A DNA stretch of 64,000 nt from Lindgomyces ingoldianus (Eukaryota > Ascomycota > Dothideomycetes > Pleosporales > Lindgomycetaceae): positions 164,650 through 228,649 of the forward strand of contig NW_022985165.1 of NCBI RefSeq assembly GCF_010093535.1. Direction: 5' to 3'. The notes beneath the pieces were generated by a model. That model made no database searches, was not told where the DNA came from, and worked only from the letters and a program-made list of their open reading frames with translations. The translations under genes were made by a program, and so were the position numbers. Below are positions 11,642 to 24,302 of the stretch, piece after piece (positions within the stretch are counted from its first letter, which is position 1; each line of letters starts with the position of its first letter).

Positions 11642-12647
11642 AGCTACTACCCCTTATATATAGTAGTTATAATGCAGACTACAGCTCTACTATACGCATA
11701 AGGCGCAGGCATTAGCCTAGAAGTTAGCTAACATATAATACTTAATAAAAGAAAAGGCACTAGTAGTGCTGCTATAATAATAAGCATATAAAGTTACTAG
11801 AACTTAACTATAACTTTAGACTAGAACTATATAAAAGTACTCTTTATAACATATAACTTTTACTGCCTATAGCTGCAGATTAGTGCTAGTAAGTAAAACA
11901 ACATTAATATTATAAAATAGTAAAGCTGTAGTATGCTACTTCTTAGCCTATCTATAATTAGCATTTTATATAAAAAAAAAAGTAAAAAAGTAAAAAAATT
12001 TATATATTTATACTAAGATGCTAAATAAACTACTAATTAGTAGTAGAACTAGTTAAAAAAGTAACATAAATGCGCCCTAGGCTGCTAGACTACACAAGGA
12101 CGTTAAAGACGCCCGCACTAACAGCGCTAGAGGTAGAGAAGGAAGGCTAGAGAGACATCTCTCTATGTGTGTGTATGTGTGTGCGTGTGTGTGTGTGTGT
12201 GTAGGTAGAAGTATTTATTACTATTAGCACTGTATAAAAAGAGAAAAGAGCTAAGGAATTATACAGTAGGGCTTAAAAAGTAAAGAATAAAAAAAAGAAA
12301 GTAAAGAAAAAAAAAGACCTTATTATATACACCTCTCTACGCACCTGCCTACGCAAAGATCCTACACTATTCTAGCATAAAACTCTGCATAAAATAGTTT
12401 ATACACTACTAAATTACTTATAAGGTAAGTATATAAAGGCTAGATAATTATAGCCTAAAACACTTTACACTATTTATAAAGCTATTTACATAGTGTAACT
12501 AGCCTATTTTAACATATAGCATTACTAAGGTAAGTCCTAATAAATAAGGTAGAGTAAAGGTAGAACATAATTAGATAGACTTACATAAATAAAAGAGAGG
12601 TAATGTGTACAAAAGGTAACTTTTTAGATAAAAAGAAAAGTTGCTAG
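11642..12647 (+). other. Copia-A copy 1, 3' untranslated part
   Basis: From about 12220 onward this matches, in reverse, 31628-31890 next to the 3' LTR of copy 2, ending AAAGAAAAGTTGCTAG before the LTR. The part 11642-12220, plus about 75 bases left of Copia-B, has no counterpart in copy 2. No reading frame is seen. A (TG)n tract lies at 12165-12202. Confidence 0.7.
12165..12202 (+). repeat. (TG)n microsatellite
   Basis: About 18 TG dinucleotides with single interruptions (TATG, TGCG). It lies in the segment of Copia-A copy 1 that copy 2 lacks. Confidence 0.9.
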
Positions 12648-12927
12648 TATTTATACACAGTAGTAGTGTTATAGTCTAGATATAAGCAATTGCGCATAAG
12701 TAAGACTATATATCTATGTTATATAATGCTTATGTGTAAACCTTTATGCGTAAACATTTAAATATCTCTTTTTTCCTCTATACAGAGAAAAGATAAGAGT
12801 AATAGAACTAGAAACATGTTGCTCTTACCTTACCTACCTTGTACGCTGTGCACACTGTACACTACTCTTACTCTTGCTACTTAAGTGCTTATACTATAAG
12901 CAGCTAGCTGTCAGAGCCTATTCAACA
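12648..12927 (+). repeat. Copia-A copy 1, 3' LTR
   Basis: 280 bp, starting TATTTATACACAG, a RIP-altered form of TGTCTGTACGCAG, and ending GAGCCTATTCAACA. The sequence just before it matches the internal 3' end of copy 2, so it is a true 3' LTR and not a solo. Confidence 0.9.
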
Positions 12928-14576
12928 TTTTTAGCTATATTAGTGTGTTAGTAATTAGTTACATGCTATAGTTAAATGTTGTTATTATACATCTATTACC
13001 TGTCTAATACTACTTTGCTAAGCATTATGCTGTAACTATTTTTTAACCTAGACAACCTACTTTAATGCGCTAACTATTACTGTTGTGTAAGAAGAGCACA
13101 GGGACCTTGCGTTGCGCACATAGGCTTAGTGTCGCGCCTGTGTTTTAGACAAGCAGCCTAAGACACTTAGCGCCTAGGCTCTCTATAAGCCTCTTATAGT
13201 TAATAGACTTGCTTCTTATTGCTCTTTAATTAGCAGTTGTGACAATTACTCTAAGCAAGCTTTGCTTTTACAGATTATTTATAAACTGTTGTAGTATTTT
13301 AGTATTTATAAATTAGGTTTTTCTATCTTTATTTAGTTACTATAAGCGCATAGAATTCTTTTATAAGCTTAGGTCTATTATACACTAATCCTTTCTTTAT
13401 TTTCTTAAAAAGAGTAAATTTTTTAGTTCTTTTTTTTTAATTGAAATAATTAAGTCTTTAGCTAAGAGTGTTAGCTTACTAGTTCTATGCCCTTAAAACA
13501 TGCTTAATAATATAGTTAAACTAGGTAAGCTCTATTATCTATTATATGTGCATTAGTAAAAGTTTCTTTATAGTTAAAAAAGTAACTAAGTTTGCATAGT
13601 TTATTATAATATTAAATTATTTTTCTATTTTATATAGTTTAGTTGACTATATTTATACTACATTAAGTATTACTTTTAATTCTTTGTTAAGTATACTATA
13701 GTCTGCTTTAGATCCTAAGAACTTTACTAAGTAGTATACTATAAAATACTATTTCTTGTCTTCTTACTTCTAATAAAAGGCTGCTTTGCTTACTTTTAAA
13801 GATACATCTATATAGATCTTTATATCTAGCCTTAAGTTATATATTTATAGTACTAGTTTAATAGTTACAGCTTATTTTAGTGCTTTAAAGGCGCTGTTTA
13901 TTTATAAGGTCTAAATAAACTTTATAATTACTTATTCTTTTATAGTTATATTAGTTAATAGTAAAGTAATTTTAAAGTAGTTTTTAATTATTTATCTAAT
14001 ATATTTAGATAGCTTAAGAAATTCTTTAATTTTCTTAACTATTATAGATTCTAGCTATTTTAAGACTTTTTATATTTTAGCTAAGTTAATTTTAATTTTA
14101 TTACTATTAATTATAAATCCGAGATACTTTATCTTAGTAATATAAAATTTGCATTTAGAAAGCTGTAAGTAGAGCTTATATTCTTATAGCTTTTCTAAGA
14201 CTTTTTATACCTTCTGTACATAGTCTTCTAAGCTGTCTTTGGTGTAGATAAGAACATTATCTAAATATACTAATACAAAGACGTCTAGGTATTTATTTTA
14301 TACATTAAACTTTATAAAGTGCTAGGTTTCTTTTAACTAGTTTATAATATCTTATATAATTAAAAAAAACTAGTTTTAAATTATGTTATTATTTAAAGTT
14401 TAATAGTCTTAACAGACTTAGATTTTTTCTCCCTTTTTTTTTATAAAAACTACTACTAAGGCTACAAGGCTATAGCTTTCTTAAATATAGCCTTATACTA
14501 ACATTTAGTTAATATATTCTTATAGAGCTTCCTTTTATATTTTGATTAAAGGACAGAGCCTGTAGGTCTTTAGGTT
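12928..14576 (-). pseudogene. Gypsy-A reverse transcriptase / RNase H remnant
   Basis: The minus strand read through stops gives VLVYLDNVLIYT near 14235-14280, the RT active site YLDD with the second Asp changed to Asn, and farther left NYANLVTFLTIKKL about 13570-13620, the RNase H TDHKNL-like block. The right end at 14576 is where Gypsy-B inserted; the frame resumes at 20530. A 164-bp solo LTR (13081-13244) lies in the left part. Confidence 0.8.
13081..13244. repeat. Solo LTR of another family (164 bp)
   Basis: It starts TGTTGTGTAAGAAG and ends AGCAGTTGTGACA, flanked by ATTAC on both sides. It is richer in G+C than its surroundings and contains CG words (TTGCGTTGCGCAC, GTGTCGCGCC). Only one copy is present here, so the family is defined by the TG...CA ends and the duplication alone. 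Confidence 0.8.
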
Positions 14577-14893
14577 TGTCACGATTGTGCACGAGTAAGG
14601 TTATAGAGCTTCACGGAGGTCTAGTTTAATTACTATGTAAGGTATTATAGTAGGTACAAGACGTTGTGTGAGGAATAAGAAGGTTTAAAAAAAATTAGTA
14701 ATTAAATACTTAGCTTAGAAGTCTAAGCGCTTTAGGTATAAATTAAGCCTATTCTAAGTTTAGTTAGTGTTAAGGTAGTTTATGCTTAAGTTTATGTCTA
14801 TGTTGTGTTATATTTATGTTAGACATGCACTAATAATACTTTAGTACACATCTAATATAGTTATGTCTAGAATCTAGGGAGGATACTGTGACA
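14577..14893 (-). repeat. Gypsy-B 3' LTR
   Basis: On the plus strand it starts TGTCACGATTGTGCACGAG and ends GGATACTGTGACA; AGGTT precedes it. It is less mutated than its partner at 20213, whose first bases are TGTTATAATTATGCATAAG. Confidence 0.92.
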
Positions 14894-17128
14894 GTACCCC
14901 CCCCTTATTAGGAAAGAAATTCTTTACATTAGTAGTTCTAGCATTAGGTTGTCTTTGTTAGAGTACAGGTTTAGTTTAGATAGGTATTAGGCGTAGAATT
15001 AGGTTACTGCAGAGTTCTCTTATAGGGCTTCTGCAAGTTTTTATAACAGTTTATTATATCTAGTCTATTTTATAAAGTATTTATAGATACATTTCTTTTT
15101 ATTAAACTAGATTTATTTAATGTCTTCTATAATATATTCTAGTTTGTTGTTTATAATAATAGGTTTAGGTAGCAGGTTTAGCTATCTAAGTAAATAGTTA
15201 GATTTAAGGGCTGCTTAGTGCAGTAATAATACGTAGAACACAGGGTGTATCTTTATGCTGTTAGGTAGGATTAATTAGTAAGCGTGTAATAAGACTATAT
15301 AGGCTACTATAAAAGAGCTAAAGTTTTTCTAATTAAGTTTTTTTAATTATTAGTTTATTTAGATATTTCTAGCGTCTAGCTAGACCTTCTTGCCAGCTGC
15401 ATACGCAGGGGTAGAGGTTTAAGATTAGTTTGCGTACTCTTATTAAAAAGCTTAAGCCTATGTAAGCTTTTTATAAACATATTTAGATATATTTTAAATT
15501 TTATTAATAAGTTTATTTATGTCTATTACTTATATAGATTAATAAGTTAGTTAGAGAGTATTTAAAAGTAGTTTAAATCTTATTTAGAGGTAGTATCTGT
15601 AGTTTACTAAAAACAAGGATACTTACGTTAATTTAGATGTTATGTTATTAGCTTTAAACTATGCTATAGCTAACTATTTTACCTAGTTATTCTACTAGTA
15701 GTTTGTGTACACTTATAGGACTTATTCTATTACAGCATTTACGTTCTTAGTCTAGCTGTTAGTCTCTAGGTAAAAAGCTGTAAATAGATAAAAAATAATT
15801 TAGAGCTATTTATAGAGTTTGTCTTAGAAGGCTAAGACAAACTGCGTACCTCTGTCTAATATAATTATGTTAGGCAGGCTATAGTAAACTTATATATATT
15901 AGTAGAATAACTAGGCTATATTAGGGGCAGTTATAGAAAAACATAGTATTAGGTATTAATACTTAGTTAAGTAATTAATAACTACTATAATATTTATATA
16001 CCCTTTAGATAAAAGTAAGTTTATAATAAAATTAATTAATATGTCTTTCTAAGCTTATTTAAGGATTAGGAGTAGTTTAAGTAGGCTATTATACCTTTTT
16101 AAAAAGGCTTTTACTTTACAGTAAGTATAGCAACATAATACATATTAGCGTACAGTATAGAACATGCGGGGCTAGTAGTACTCTCTCTGTAGTAGGTTAA
16201 GAGTCTTTTCTCTACTTAGGTGTCCTTTAATAGGCAAGTTGTGTATAATTTAGAGTAGTTTAATTCTTAGTTTATTAGAATTAAAGATTATAAGTTAGTT
16301 ATAGTAATATAGCTTATTATTTTAGTTTTTATAGTTAGCTAGTGTTACCTTCTTTAACTAACTAGCGCTGTTTTAGAGCAGGTTTAAGGTTTCTTAAATA
16401 AATTTATTATTTAGATACTTATTAGTAATAATCTAATTAATTATCTAATTTATTTTATTTAGGTTAAGGTCTAAAAATAGCTTAGGTTAGAGTAGAGTTT
16501 AGTGTTAAGCCTTTTACACTTTTTTTTAAGCAAGGATGTTTTAAGATTGCCTTATAAAGGTATCTAGTTTCTCTTTATTTTAACTAGAATAATAAGTAAT
16601 CTTAAAATTAAAATAAAATAAGTATTTAAACTAATAGGCTTATTAGTAGCTAAGTTATTTTATAGTTATAAAGTACTACAAGTTCTTATAGTTAGATAAG
16701 ACCTGTATTAGATGCGCTGCACTTTCTAGTTTAGGTTGCTATTATTTAAAGTAGTGTACTATAGCAAGTAATTCCTTGTTATAGATCTTATAATTACCTT
16801 TTATAGGGCTTATTCTTTTTAAAAAGTATGTAATAGGCCTAATAGTCCTATCTAGCTTAGTCTAGAAGAGAACTCTTGCTACTATGTAGTCTAAGGCATT
16901 AGCTTCTACAAGTATTAGTAGTTTAAAGTTAAAGTAGTAAAGTATTAGAGCTTTAGTAAAGGCTTTTTTTAGCTAGTTAAAAAACTATTAGTAATTTAAG
17001 TTAAAGTTAAATTAAATCTCTTTCTTAGTAAGTGTAATTATAAGGCTTACTTACTGTAAGAAGTTGTTAATAAATTATTAGTAAAAGTTAGTAAATCTTA
17101 TAAAGGCTTAAACATCTTTTATGTTTTT

Positions 17129-17417
17129 TATAACAATCCTCATAAATTGTTCTATCTTAAGTCGCCTAGAACCTCTGGAAGGCCCTTGTATCGGCCCTAA
17201 CCTTAACCTAGCCCTAACCCCTACTGTTACCCCTATTCCCTTATGTATTTAGTCGCACCTCGCCCCTGTAGCTAGCTTAGTAGTTTTCTAATATCCTACG
17301 TACAAGGCCTATAGGTGTTATTAGTATTCCTAGGTCTCTAAGTCCCCACGCACTCCTATATGCCTCTAAGTAGATTTATACCGCATTTAGACCTATTGTC
17401 TTGCCTGCGCTGTTACA
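17129..17417 (-). repeat. Solo LTR, LTR-S family, in Gypsy-B
   Basis: Reverse-oriented and moderately mutated, starting TATAACAATCC and ending GCGCTGTTACA on the plus strand. TTTTT flanks both sides, consistent with a 5-bp duplication though the site is a T run. Confidence 0.9.
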
Positions 17418-17419
17418 TT

Positions 17420-18500
17420 TTTTAGGTATTACTAATCTAGCATAGTCTAAACCTTAATAGAGTCTATTTAGATGCTATCTATAGAGATTACATATCCTAA
17501 ATATGTAACCTTTAATTAGTAGAACTTACATTTGTCTATGTTAAGTTGTAGACCTACTTCTTTTATAGCCTTTAGCACTAGGCGTACATGCTGTTTATGC
17601 TCTAAAAAGCTATTACTATAGATTAGAATATTGTTAATATACGCAGTGCAGAACATGTCTAGGTAGAGTTAGAGTAAGTTATTTATAAAATGTTAAAAAG
17701 TACTAGGCGTGTTAGCTAAGCTAAAGGGCATTACTAAGTACTTAAATAGTCTATATTAGGTCTAAAACACTGTTAGCTACTTATTACCCTTTACTATCCT
17801 TAGCTTATTAAAGGCAGCAATAATATCTAACTTTATAAAATACTTTACTTTACTTAGTTAGCTTAAAGTTTCTTATAAAAAAAAAATTAAGTATTAGTTT
17901 TTAATAGTAATAGTATTTAGTTTTTAGTAGTTAACATAGAATTAAAGCCTACCTTTAAGTTTCTTTATAAATAGTATAAGTAACACTACTAGTAAGAAGC
18001 TAGCTTAAATAAACCCTTTCTCTAGGTTTTTATTAAGGTATTTTTAAAGCACTTTTAATTTATTTAGTAACATTTTATATAGTAGCCTATAACTAAGTTG
18101 TTTACTAGGCTTAAAAGTTATTTAGTAATTATATAAATGTTATATTAAAAGCTTATTAGACTTGTTTTAAAAGAAGACATATAACAAGTTATAGTAGTTT
18201 TAAAGAACTATTATCTTTAAGTTAGTGCGTTTTTAGGGAGCTAGAGCTTAGTTTATATTAGAAATTATAACTATATAGATTTTATAATCTAGTTATTAAG
18301 CTAGAGTTATAAATAGGGCAGGTTCTATATAGCAGATGTCTATCTGCTGTTTAAGTCCTAGTTTATGTTTAAATTAAGTAAGTAAAGATTCTTTAAAGGC
18401 TTTTTTTTCTTTAAGTTTAAGCAGTTATTAAATTATTTTATATAGCCTATTTTAGTAAGAGGCCTAGCTTATTAGCCTTACTTAAGTAGTTCTTCTCTAG
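17420..18500 (-). pseudogene. Gypsy-B reverse transcriptase remnant
   Basis: The minus strand around 17625-17680 reads YLDMFCTAYINNILIY, matching the gypsy RT active-site block (YIDDILIYS) with both Asp codons turned to Asn by G-to-A changes. The region to the right is the upstream part of RT. Stops are frequent. Boundaries are approximate; the solo LTR-S cuts the frame just downstream. Confidence 0.75.
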
Positions 18501-20212
18501 GTTATTAGAAAGTAGGTCTAGAGACTTTCTATATTAAGTGCTACTTAGGTGTTGTTTAAGTGTAAGTGTAAGCATATATCTTAGCATTAAAAAAAGTTAA
18601 AGTTTAAAACTTACTCTTAGTAATTAAAGGCAACTTTATGCTAATATAGCTATAGTTGTCTTAAAATTAGGTTATAACGTCCTATGTTTATTACATAAAG
18701 CTTAATCTACTTCTTATAGTGTTAGTAGGTAATTATAATAGTTATAGTATAAAAAATAGAACTTTTTTTAAGTTATTTTCTATTAAATCTAGTTAGGTAA
18801 ATGATTTAGGTAAGTAGTGTTAATTAAAGATTTAGTTTACATACTAGTTCTTTATTAATATAACTTATACTGTTTACTTTTAAGTTAATAAGAGCCTATA
18901 TTAGGGCTAATATAGTTTCTTATTATAAATATATAAGAATATTAACTTAGTACTTTTAGTTATTAGTAGAGGACTTAGCCTATAAGTTAGCAAAGATCTA
19001 GTGTTAAATTAGTCCTAGGGGGCAACTTAGCCCTAGAATAAGCCTTTTTACAGGCTTTTACTACTATAGCTGCAGCTATGTTAAGAGTAGTAAAAAGAAT
19101 TAAAGCTTAAATATAAGTTAGAGCCCTTATAAAAATAAAATTAAAATAGTAAAAATTTTTAATAAGTGCTAGCAGCGCTACTTATGTAGACTTAAAAAAA
19201 AAAATAAAGCAGTTTTAAAAGATATAACTATGCTTACTATACTTAAAGCATTAACTTTTTTTTTTATAATCTTTACACTTTTTAAAACTAACTAAAGCAT
19301 AATTTAAATTAATTTTTATTATGTTAAAGTCTTTATTTATAACTGCGCTAGTTTAGGGGCGTATTAGAGCTTATATAGAGAGGAACTTTATGTTATTATT
19401 ATAGGTAGCAATTAGGTTTACATATATGTTAAGGTTGTTTAAAAGAGGTTTTTCTACTATAGCGTGTTACAGTTTAGTTAAGAGGGAGTTACATAAAGCT
19501 ATAATTAGACTTATTTTATTTAGGCCTATATTAAATGTAAGTTAGTAGAACTTAGTAAAGTGTAAGGTAAAGCTTTTTTTTTTATTATAAAGTGTTTAGG
19601 CAACTTAGAGCTGTTAACTCTTTATTTAAGTTTTTATAAGTTACTTATAAAAACACTATAAATTAATCTAAGTTAATAATATTTTTATTTATTAGTAAGT
19701 TAATTAAGGCTGTTATATTATAGTTAAGTTAAAAGTAAGTATATAGTAACTAAGAGTGTTTAAAGGGGAATTAGTCTATGTTTTTTTTAAGTTTATATTA
19801 AAGCTTATGTAGAAAAGAAAGTAAGTCTTTTTATTTTCTATTAAACAGCAGGGGATTAGAGAGTTAGTTAGATTTTATTACTAAGTTAGAAAGGTTACAG
19901 GTTGTAAGCAGCGTTAGACAAAAGAGAGTTAAGCTATCTCTAGACTTCTAGGTAGGCTTTAAGGCTAGTAAGTTCTTAGTTCCTACTACTATAATAGAAG
20001 TTAAGGCAGAAATAGACTACTTAATAATGTAAAGCTATTTTTTAAAGTCTTTTTAAAAAGCTTCTAAGCTTATAACATAGTAGCTTTTTTATAAAGTAAG
20101 CACTTTTTAGAAGGCTTTTTAGCTTACTTTAATAGCTTAAAGTTATATAAGTACTAAGCTTATTAGATTAGATTTAGAAGCTATTTTTAGCTAAAGTTTT
20201 AACATAATGTAA

Positions 20213-20529
20213 TGTTATAATTATGCATAAGTAAGGTTATAAAGCTTTACAGAAGTCTAGTTTAATTACTATGTAAGGTATTATAGTAAGTATAAGACGT
20301 TATGTAAGAAATAGGAAAGTTTAAAAAAAATTAGTAATTAAATACTTAGCTTAGAAGTCTAAGCGCTTTAAGTATAAATTAAGCCTATTCTAGGTTTAGT
20401 TAGTGTTAAGGCAGTTTATACTTAAGTTTATGTCTGTGTTGTGTTGTGTTTGTATCAGACATGCACTAATAATACTCTAGTACGCGTCTAATACAGTTAT
20501 GTCTGGGATCCGAGGAGGATACCGTGACA
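20213..20529 (-). repeat. Gypsy-B 5' LTR (heavily RIP-mutated)
   Basis: Partner of 14577-14893, ending GGATACCGTGACA on the plus strand and followed by AGGTT, the duplication that precedes the left LTR. Its plus-strand left third is strongly AT-shifted, whereas the last 80 bases keep CGCGTC and GATCCGAGG, so mutation is uneven along this single LTR. Confidence 0.91.
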
Positions 20530-22318
20530 AGGTTAGAGTCTTTTATTAAGTTTATAGCGTAGTCTTATAGTTAGTGTGGGGGCAACTCTTTTAGATTCTT
20601 ATACTTAGTAGAAACAGCATGTTTTTTCTAGATCTTATAAATACTAATCTATTTTATATCTTTATTAGCTTTAAGTTCTTTGTAAAAAACTTTTTTTAGT
20701 TTTTTTTTATAACTTTTATTACTTTAGCTTTTAGCTTTTAGTAAGAGAATTTCTAAAGTTTTTATTTCTTAAAGTAGTAACTGCTACCTTACTTTACTTA
20801 TTTATAAATTAGATATAAGTTATTATAGCATGCTAACTTGGTTATGCGTGTGTAGTCCTTTAGACTTTTAATAGTTATTATTTTTTAATTAATAGCAAAG
20901 TTATGCTTTTTAAGCTAGTTATAGCCTAAGATTACATTATACTTGTCTTCTAGCAGAAGTATACTTATAAACTTTTAGTCTCTAGTGTTTAGTGTTATAA
21001 AGTTTTTATTATACATTTTTAAGTTAATTTATTTTTTACTATATTTTAGTAAAAAAGCGTTAGTAAGAGTTACTTTAAATAAGTTTTTCTTAATTTAGAA
21101 TAAAATGCTTTATTCTTTTATTTATTTTAAATCTGTTACTGTAAAAGTGCATCTACTGTTAATAAAGGCTAACTCTATCTGTTCTTTAAATGTTAAGGTA
21201 GTTATTAGGCTTTATTTTAACTCTTAGCTTACAGCTATAAGTGCTTTTATATTATAAATTTTTTTTACTCTTTATAAAATATAAGTTAATGTTTTTTAAT
21301 AAATTATTAAGTTTATTAGGCCTTTTTATTTTTTATAAAGTTAATGTTCTCTAACGCAACAGTTAGCTACCTTACATTTATAATCCTTTACTAAGTAGTA
21401 AGTTAGTATATAGTTTTCTTTATAAGCAGCCTTTTACTAAAAATAGTAGAATCTGCAGCTATTTTAATAATTATAATTAGGCTAACTTTTTAATTTTTTT
21501 TAAATAAGTAGTGTTTAATATATATAATAGTTAGTTATTTTGCATATTAAGGCAGTGCCTTTCTAGAGGTCCTTATCTAGATGCCTTTTCTATGTAGGCT
21601 ACTAGCCTGCTTAATGTTTATTATTCTAATACTTTATACAGCACTGTTACGTGCATTAGTACTAAGAGTATAGATAGTTGTCTAGTCTATATAAGGTGTT
21701 AATTAGATGTTTTTAAGTCTATTTAGAGTATTTTTAAGTTTGTACTAGTTGTACAGGGTGTTTCTTCTATTAGTAATTATCTATGCTGTAGAAAGCACTA
21801 CTACAGAGAAGACACTATCTATAGTTGTGTTATAGTGTAAGAGCCTTTCTGCTAACTACTAGCTCTAAAAGTAAGGTTCTTAGTTACTTAAAGCTTAGCT
21901 TTAAAACTTTAAACCTAGCAGGTCTGCCTAGTCCTTTAAGCTTCTAGTTATAGATCTTTATAAAGAACTACTATTAATTTTTTTATTTATAACATTATAT
22001 TTTACTTTAGCTATTTATTATACTATATTAAACATTCTATAATTATTACTAATGTTTATTTAGTGTAGTAACACTATACATTTTCTAAGGTAATTATGTT
22101 GCTATCTACACTTCTAGCATAAATAGCTCTAGAACTGTCTAAAGAGTTTCTATACTAAAGTGCCTAAAGTTTTATTATTAAAGAAAAATTATTTCTTTTC
22201 TTTTTTAATATTTATAATATATCCTTAAATTTAAGTTTTTTCTTAGTATTTTTTAAGAATTATAAGGCCCTATAACACTTAATTAAGGCTACTAAAGTTT
22301 ATAACTACTTCTTAATAT
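20530..22318 (-). pseudogene. Gypsy-A pol, N-terminal part (protease/RT start) remnant
   Basis: Joins, across the Gypsy-B insertion at AGGTT, to the RT beginning at 14576: minus-strand YAINL before the break and PLIK after it correspond to the stretch leading into gypsy RT. An aspartic protease would be expected here but no clear D(S/T)G remains. AATAT at 22314-22318 is the left half of the duplication flanking the 22319-24665 element. Confidence 0.6.
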
Positions 22319-22681
22319 TGTAACGGCGCAGGCAAGACAATGGGTCCGAATGCGGTAGGAATCCACTCAGAGGCATATGGGAGTGCGTGGGGACTCTGAA
22401 CCTAGGAATGCCATTAACACCTATAGGCCTTGTATAAAAGGATATTAGAAAACTACTAAGCTAGCTACAGAGGCAAGGTGCAACTAAATACATAAGAGAA
22501 TAGGGGTAACAGTAGAGGGCAGGGCATAGTTAAGGCTAGGTTAAGGTTAGAGCTAATATAACAGCCTTTTAGAGGTTCTAAGCAACTTAATAATTTATAA
22601 GAATTAAGTTAAAGTTAAAGCTAATATAAAGACTCTTTAAATAGGTTTTAAGTAACTTAAGATAAAATAAAAATTATTACA
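22319..22681 (+). repeat. LTR-S, left LTR of the 2.35-kb element
   Basis: Starts TGTAACGGCGCAGGC; its right part is strongly AT-shifted (ending AAATTATTACA). AATAT precedes it. Confidence 0.88.
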
Positions 22682-23518
22682 CTACTCTCCTCTCTGTAAA
22701 CTAATAGTCTCTATTAGTAGTAATTATAGTATAAAGTGTTACTGTTATGTCCTCTGCCTTCTTAAACTAAAACTAGTCTAATTTAGCTAGGTGTTCTTAC
22801 TAAGTATTTCTTTACACTGCTAGTAGTGTCCTCTAAACCTAAACGCTACGCATGCAGTTATTAATTATTAAAGTAGTAAGTATAGTTTATTAATTAAAGC
22901 TAATTTAAATATAATAATAAAGTCTTTTTTATAAGTCCTTTTTTTAAATTATACGCTGTAAGGTAGGCTACTATAGCTTTAAAAAAGTTTACCTAGGTAT
23001 GTTTAAAACTATAATTTAGTACTTATAGGCTAGAAAAAAGCTTCTTTTATAAGTAAAAAGACTAATCTAACTAGAACACTTTTTTTTAATAGCTGCACTA
23101 ATAAAGCGCGCTTTAAATATAAAAAAAGCCTCTACTTTATCTATCTTAAAAGTTTAGAATACTTACTATGCCTTAGTCTTTTTCTAACTAGTAATAAAAT
23201 AAGCTTATAAGAGCTTTATTATATTCTTTACACTTTTAAACTAAAACTAGTCTAATTTAGCTAGGTATCCTAGCTCTAGATAATCCTTTGCAATACTAGC
23301 TGTGTGTCCCTATATTAATGCTATGTGTGCACACTTACTCTAATAGTAATCTAAATTAATGTTAAGTCTGTCTATAATAAAGGCTTACTATTATTTAAAC
23401 ATAGGTTTTTTGCTATTTATAAAGATCTTAATCTTAGGCATGTGTTTAGTAAAGTAGATTTACTAAGTTTAAAAAGTGCCTAAAAGGTCTCTTACACTTA
23501 AAGTAGTAAGGGTAGTAT

Positions 23519-23719
23519 TGTAAAGATGGGATGGTAAGTAGCACGGATAGCACTGAGAGCAAGCTTTCGGAGAAAGATAGGAGTGTATTGTAAGAGAGAC
23601 GAATCGCTGCCAAGCTTCGCTTGTCAGGATTCATGCTTATATACGAAGCACAGGTCATACGACCTCCAAACAGGTCAGGTGAGGCCATACTAGCCCGTTC
23701 TGGGACATCCGGCCTTACA
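23519..23719. repeat. Unmutated 201-bp solo LTR nested in the 2.35-kb element
   Basis: Starts TGTAAAGATGGGATGG and ends CCGGCCTTACA, with AGTAT on both sides. It shows no RIP shift although its host is strongly AT-rich, so it is the youngest layer here or escaped by being short. The 80-residue open frame spanning it on the minus strand is a by-product of its normal base composition. Confidence 0.88.
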
Positions 23720-24302
23720 AGTATAAAGTGTTATTAGAGGTAATTTAGTAGTTAGTAAAAGTTAACTAGCAGTTTTTAGCTAAATTAGCTACTTAAGCTA
23801 TACTTATAATTAAGTAGTCTAATTATTAATAAATATACTACTAGAGGTTAACTTTAAATTAAGTAGAGGTATAGCTTTAGGTGCTGCAGAAGCAGGTTTA
23901 GCTGTTAACATAGATTATTAATTAACTCTAAAGGGCTTGCTTTAGTTAGAGCGTATTTTAATTCTAGAATTAAAAGGTAGTAGTAGTTAGTTAAACATTA
24001 GCAGTTATCTTTAATTCTAATAAGTTATTAGTAGTCTCTAAGTTTTTACTTTAGCACCTTTTTATAACTTTTCTAAAGGCAATCTTAATTATAGAGGATA
24101 GAAAGTTTTAAACCTAAAGGCTTTAGTTAACTAAAGGTTAATAAAATCTAGTCTATAGACTAAATAGTTTAATATAATAGTGTGTAAGTATTATAACTTA
24201 AACTAAATTAAACATGTCTTAGAGCTTAAACATAGTTAAATAAATAATTAGTATAATATTATAATAAAGCTATTACTAGCAAAAGTAAGTTTTTTAATAT
24301 AA

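Larger units (their letters stand above)
1..12927 (+). mobile_element. Copia-A copy 1: Ty1/copia LTR retrotransposon, left end outside window, RIP-mutated and host to nested insertions
   Basis: The 3' LTR is 12648-12927, and the first bases match the leader of copy 2 (around 37150, reverse strand), so the 5' LTR lies just left of position 1. Domain order is copia-type: integrase (about 2690-3540) precedes reverse transcriptase and RNase H (about 4500-5740). Insertions interrupting it are 2202-2490, 3945-4224 and 5891-11641. Every frame is broken by TAA/TAG created by C-to-T changes. Compared with copy 2 it carries about 650 extra bases around the Copia-B insertion. The base following the 3' LTR is TTTTT, so a TTTTT duplication is expected before the unseen 5' LTR. 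Element identity is well supported by three copies in this window. Confidence 0.88.
14577..20529 (-). mobile_element. Gypsy-B: complete 5.95-kb Ty3/gypsy retrotransposon inside Gypsy-A
   Basis: The two ~317-bp LTRs (14577-14893 and 20213-20529) are flanked by AGGTT outside. Coding is on the minus strand, so the right LTR is 5'. A purine tract, read on the minus strand as AAGGGGGGGGTAC, abuts the 3' LTR (14894-14906). The RT active site lies near 17625-17660. The interior carries a solo LTR-S (17129-17417). The 5' LTR is much more heavily mutated than the 3' LTR. Gag would lie at about 19000-20200 by position; I see no clear motif there. Confidence 0.92.
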
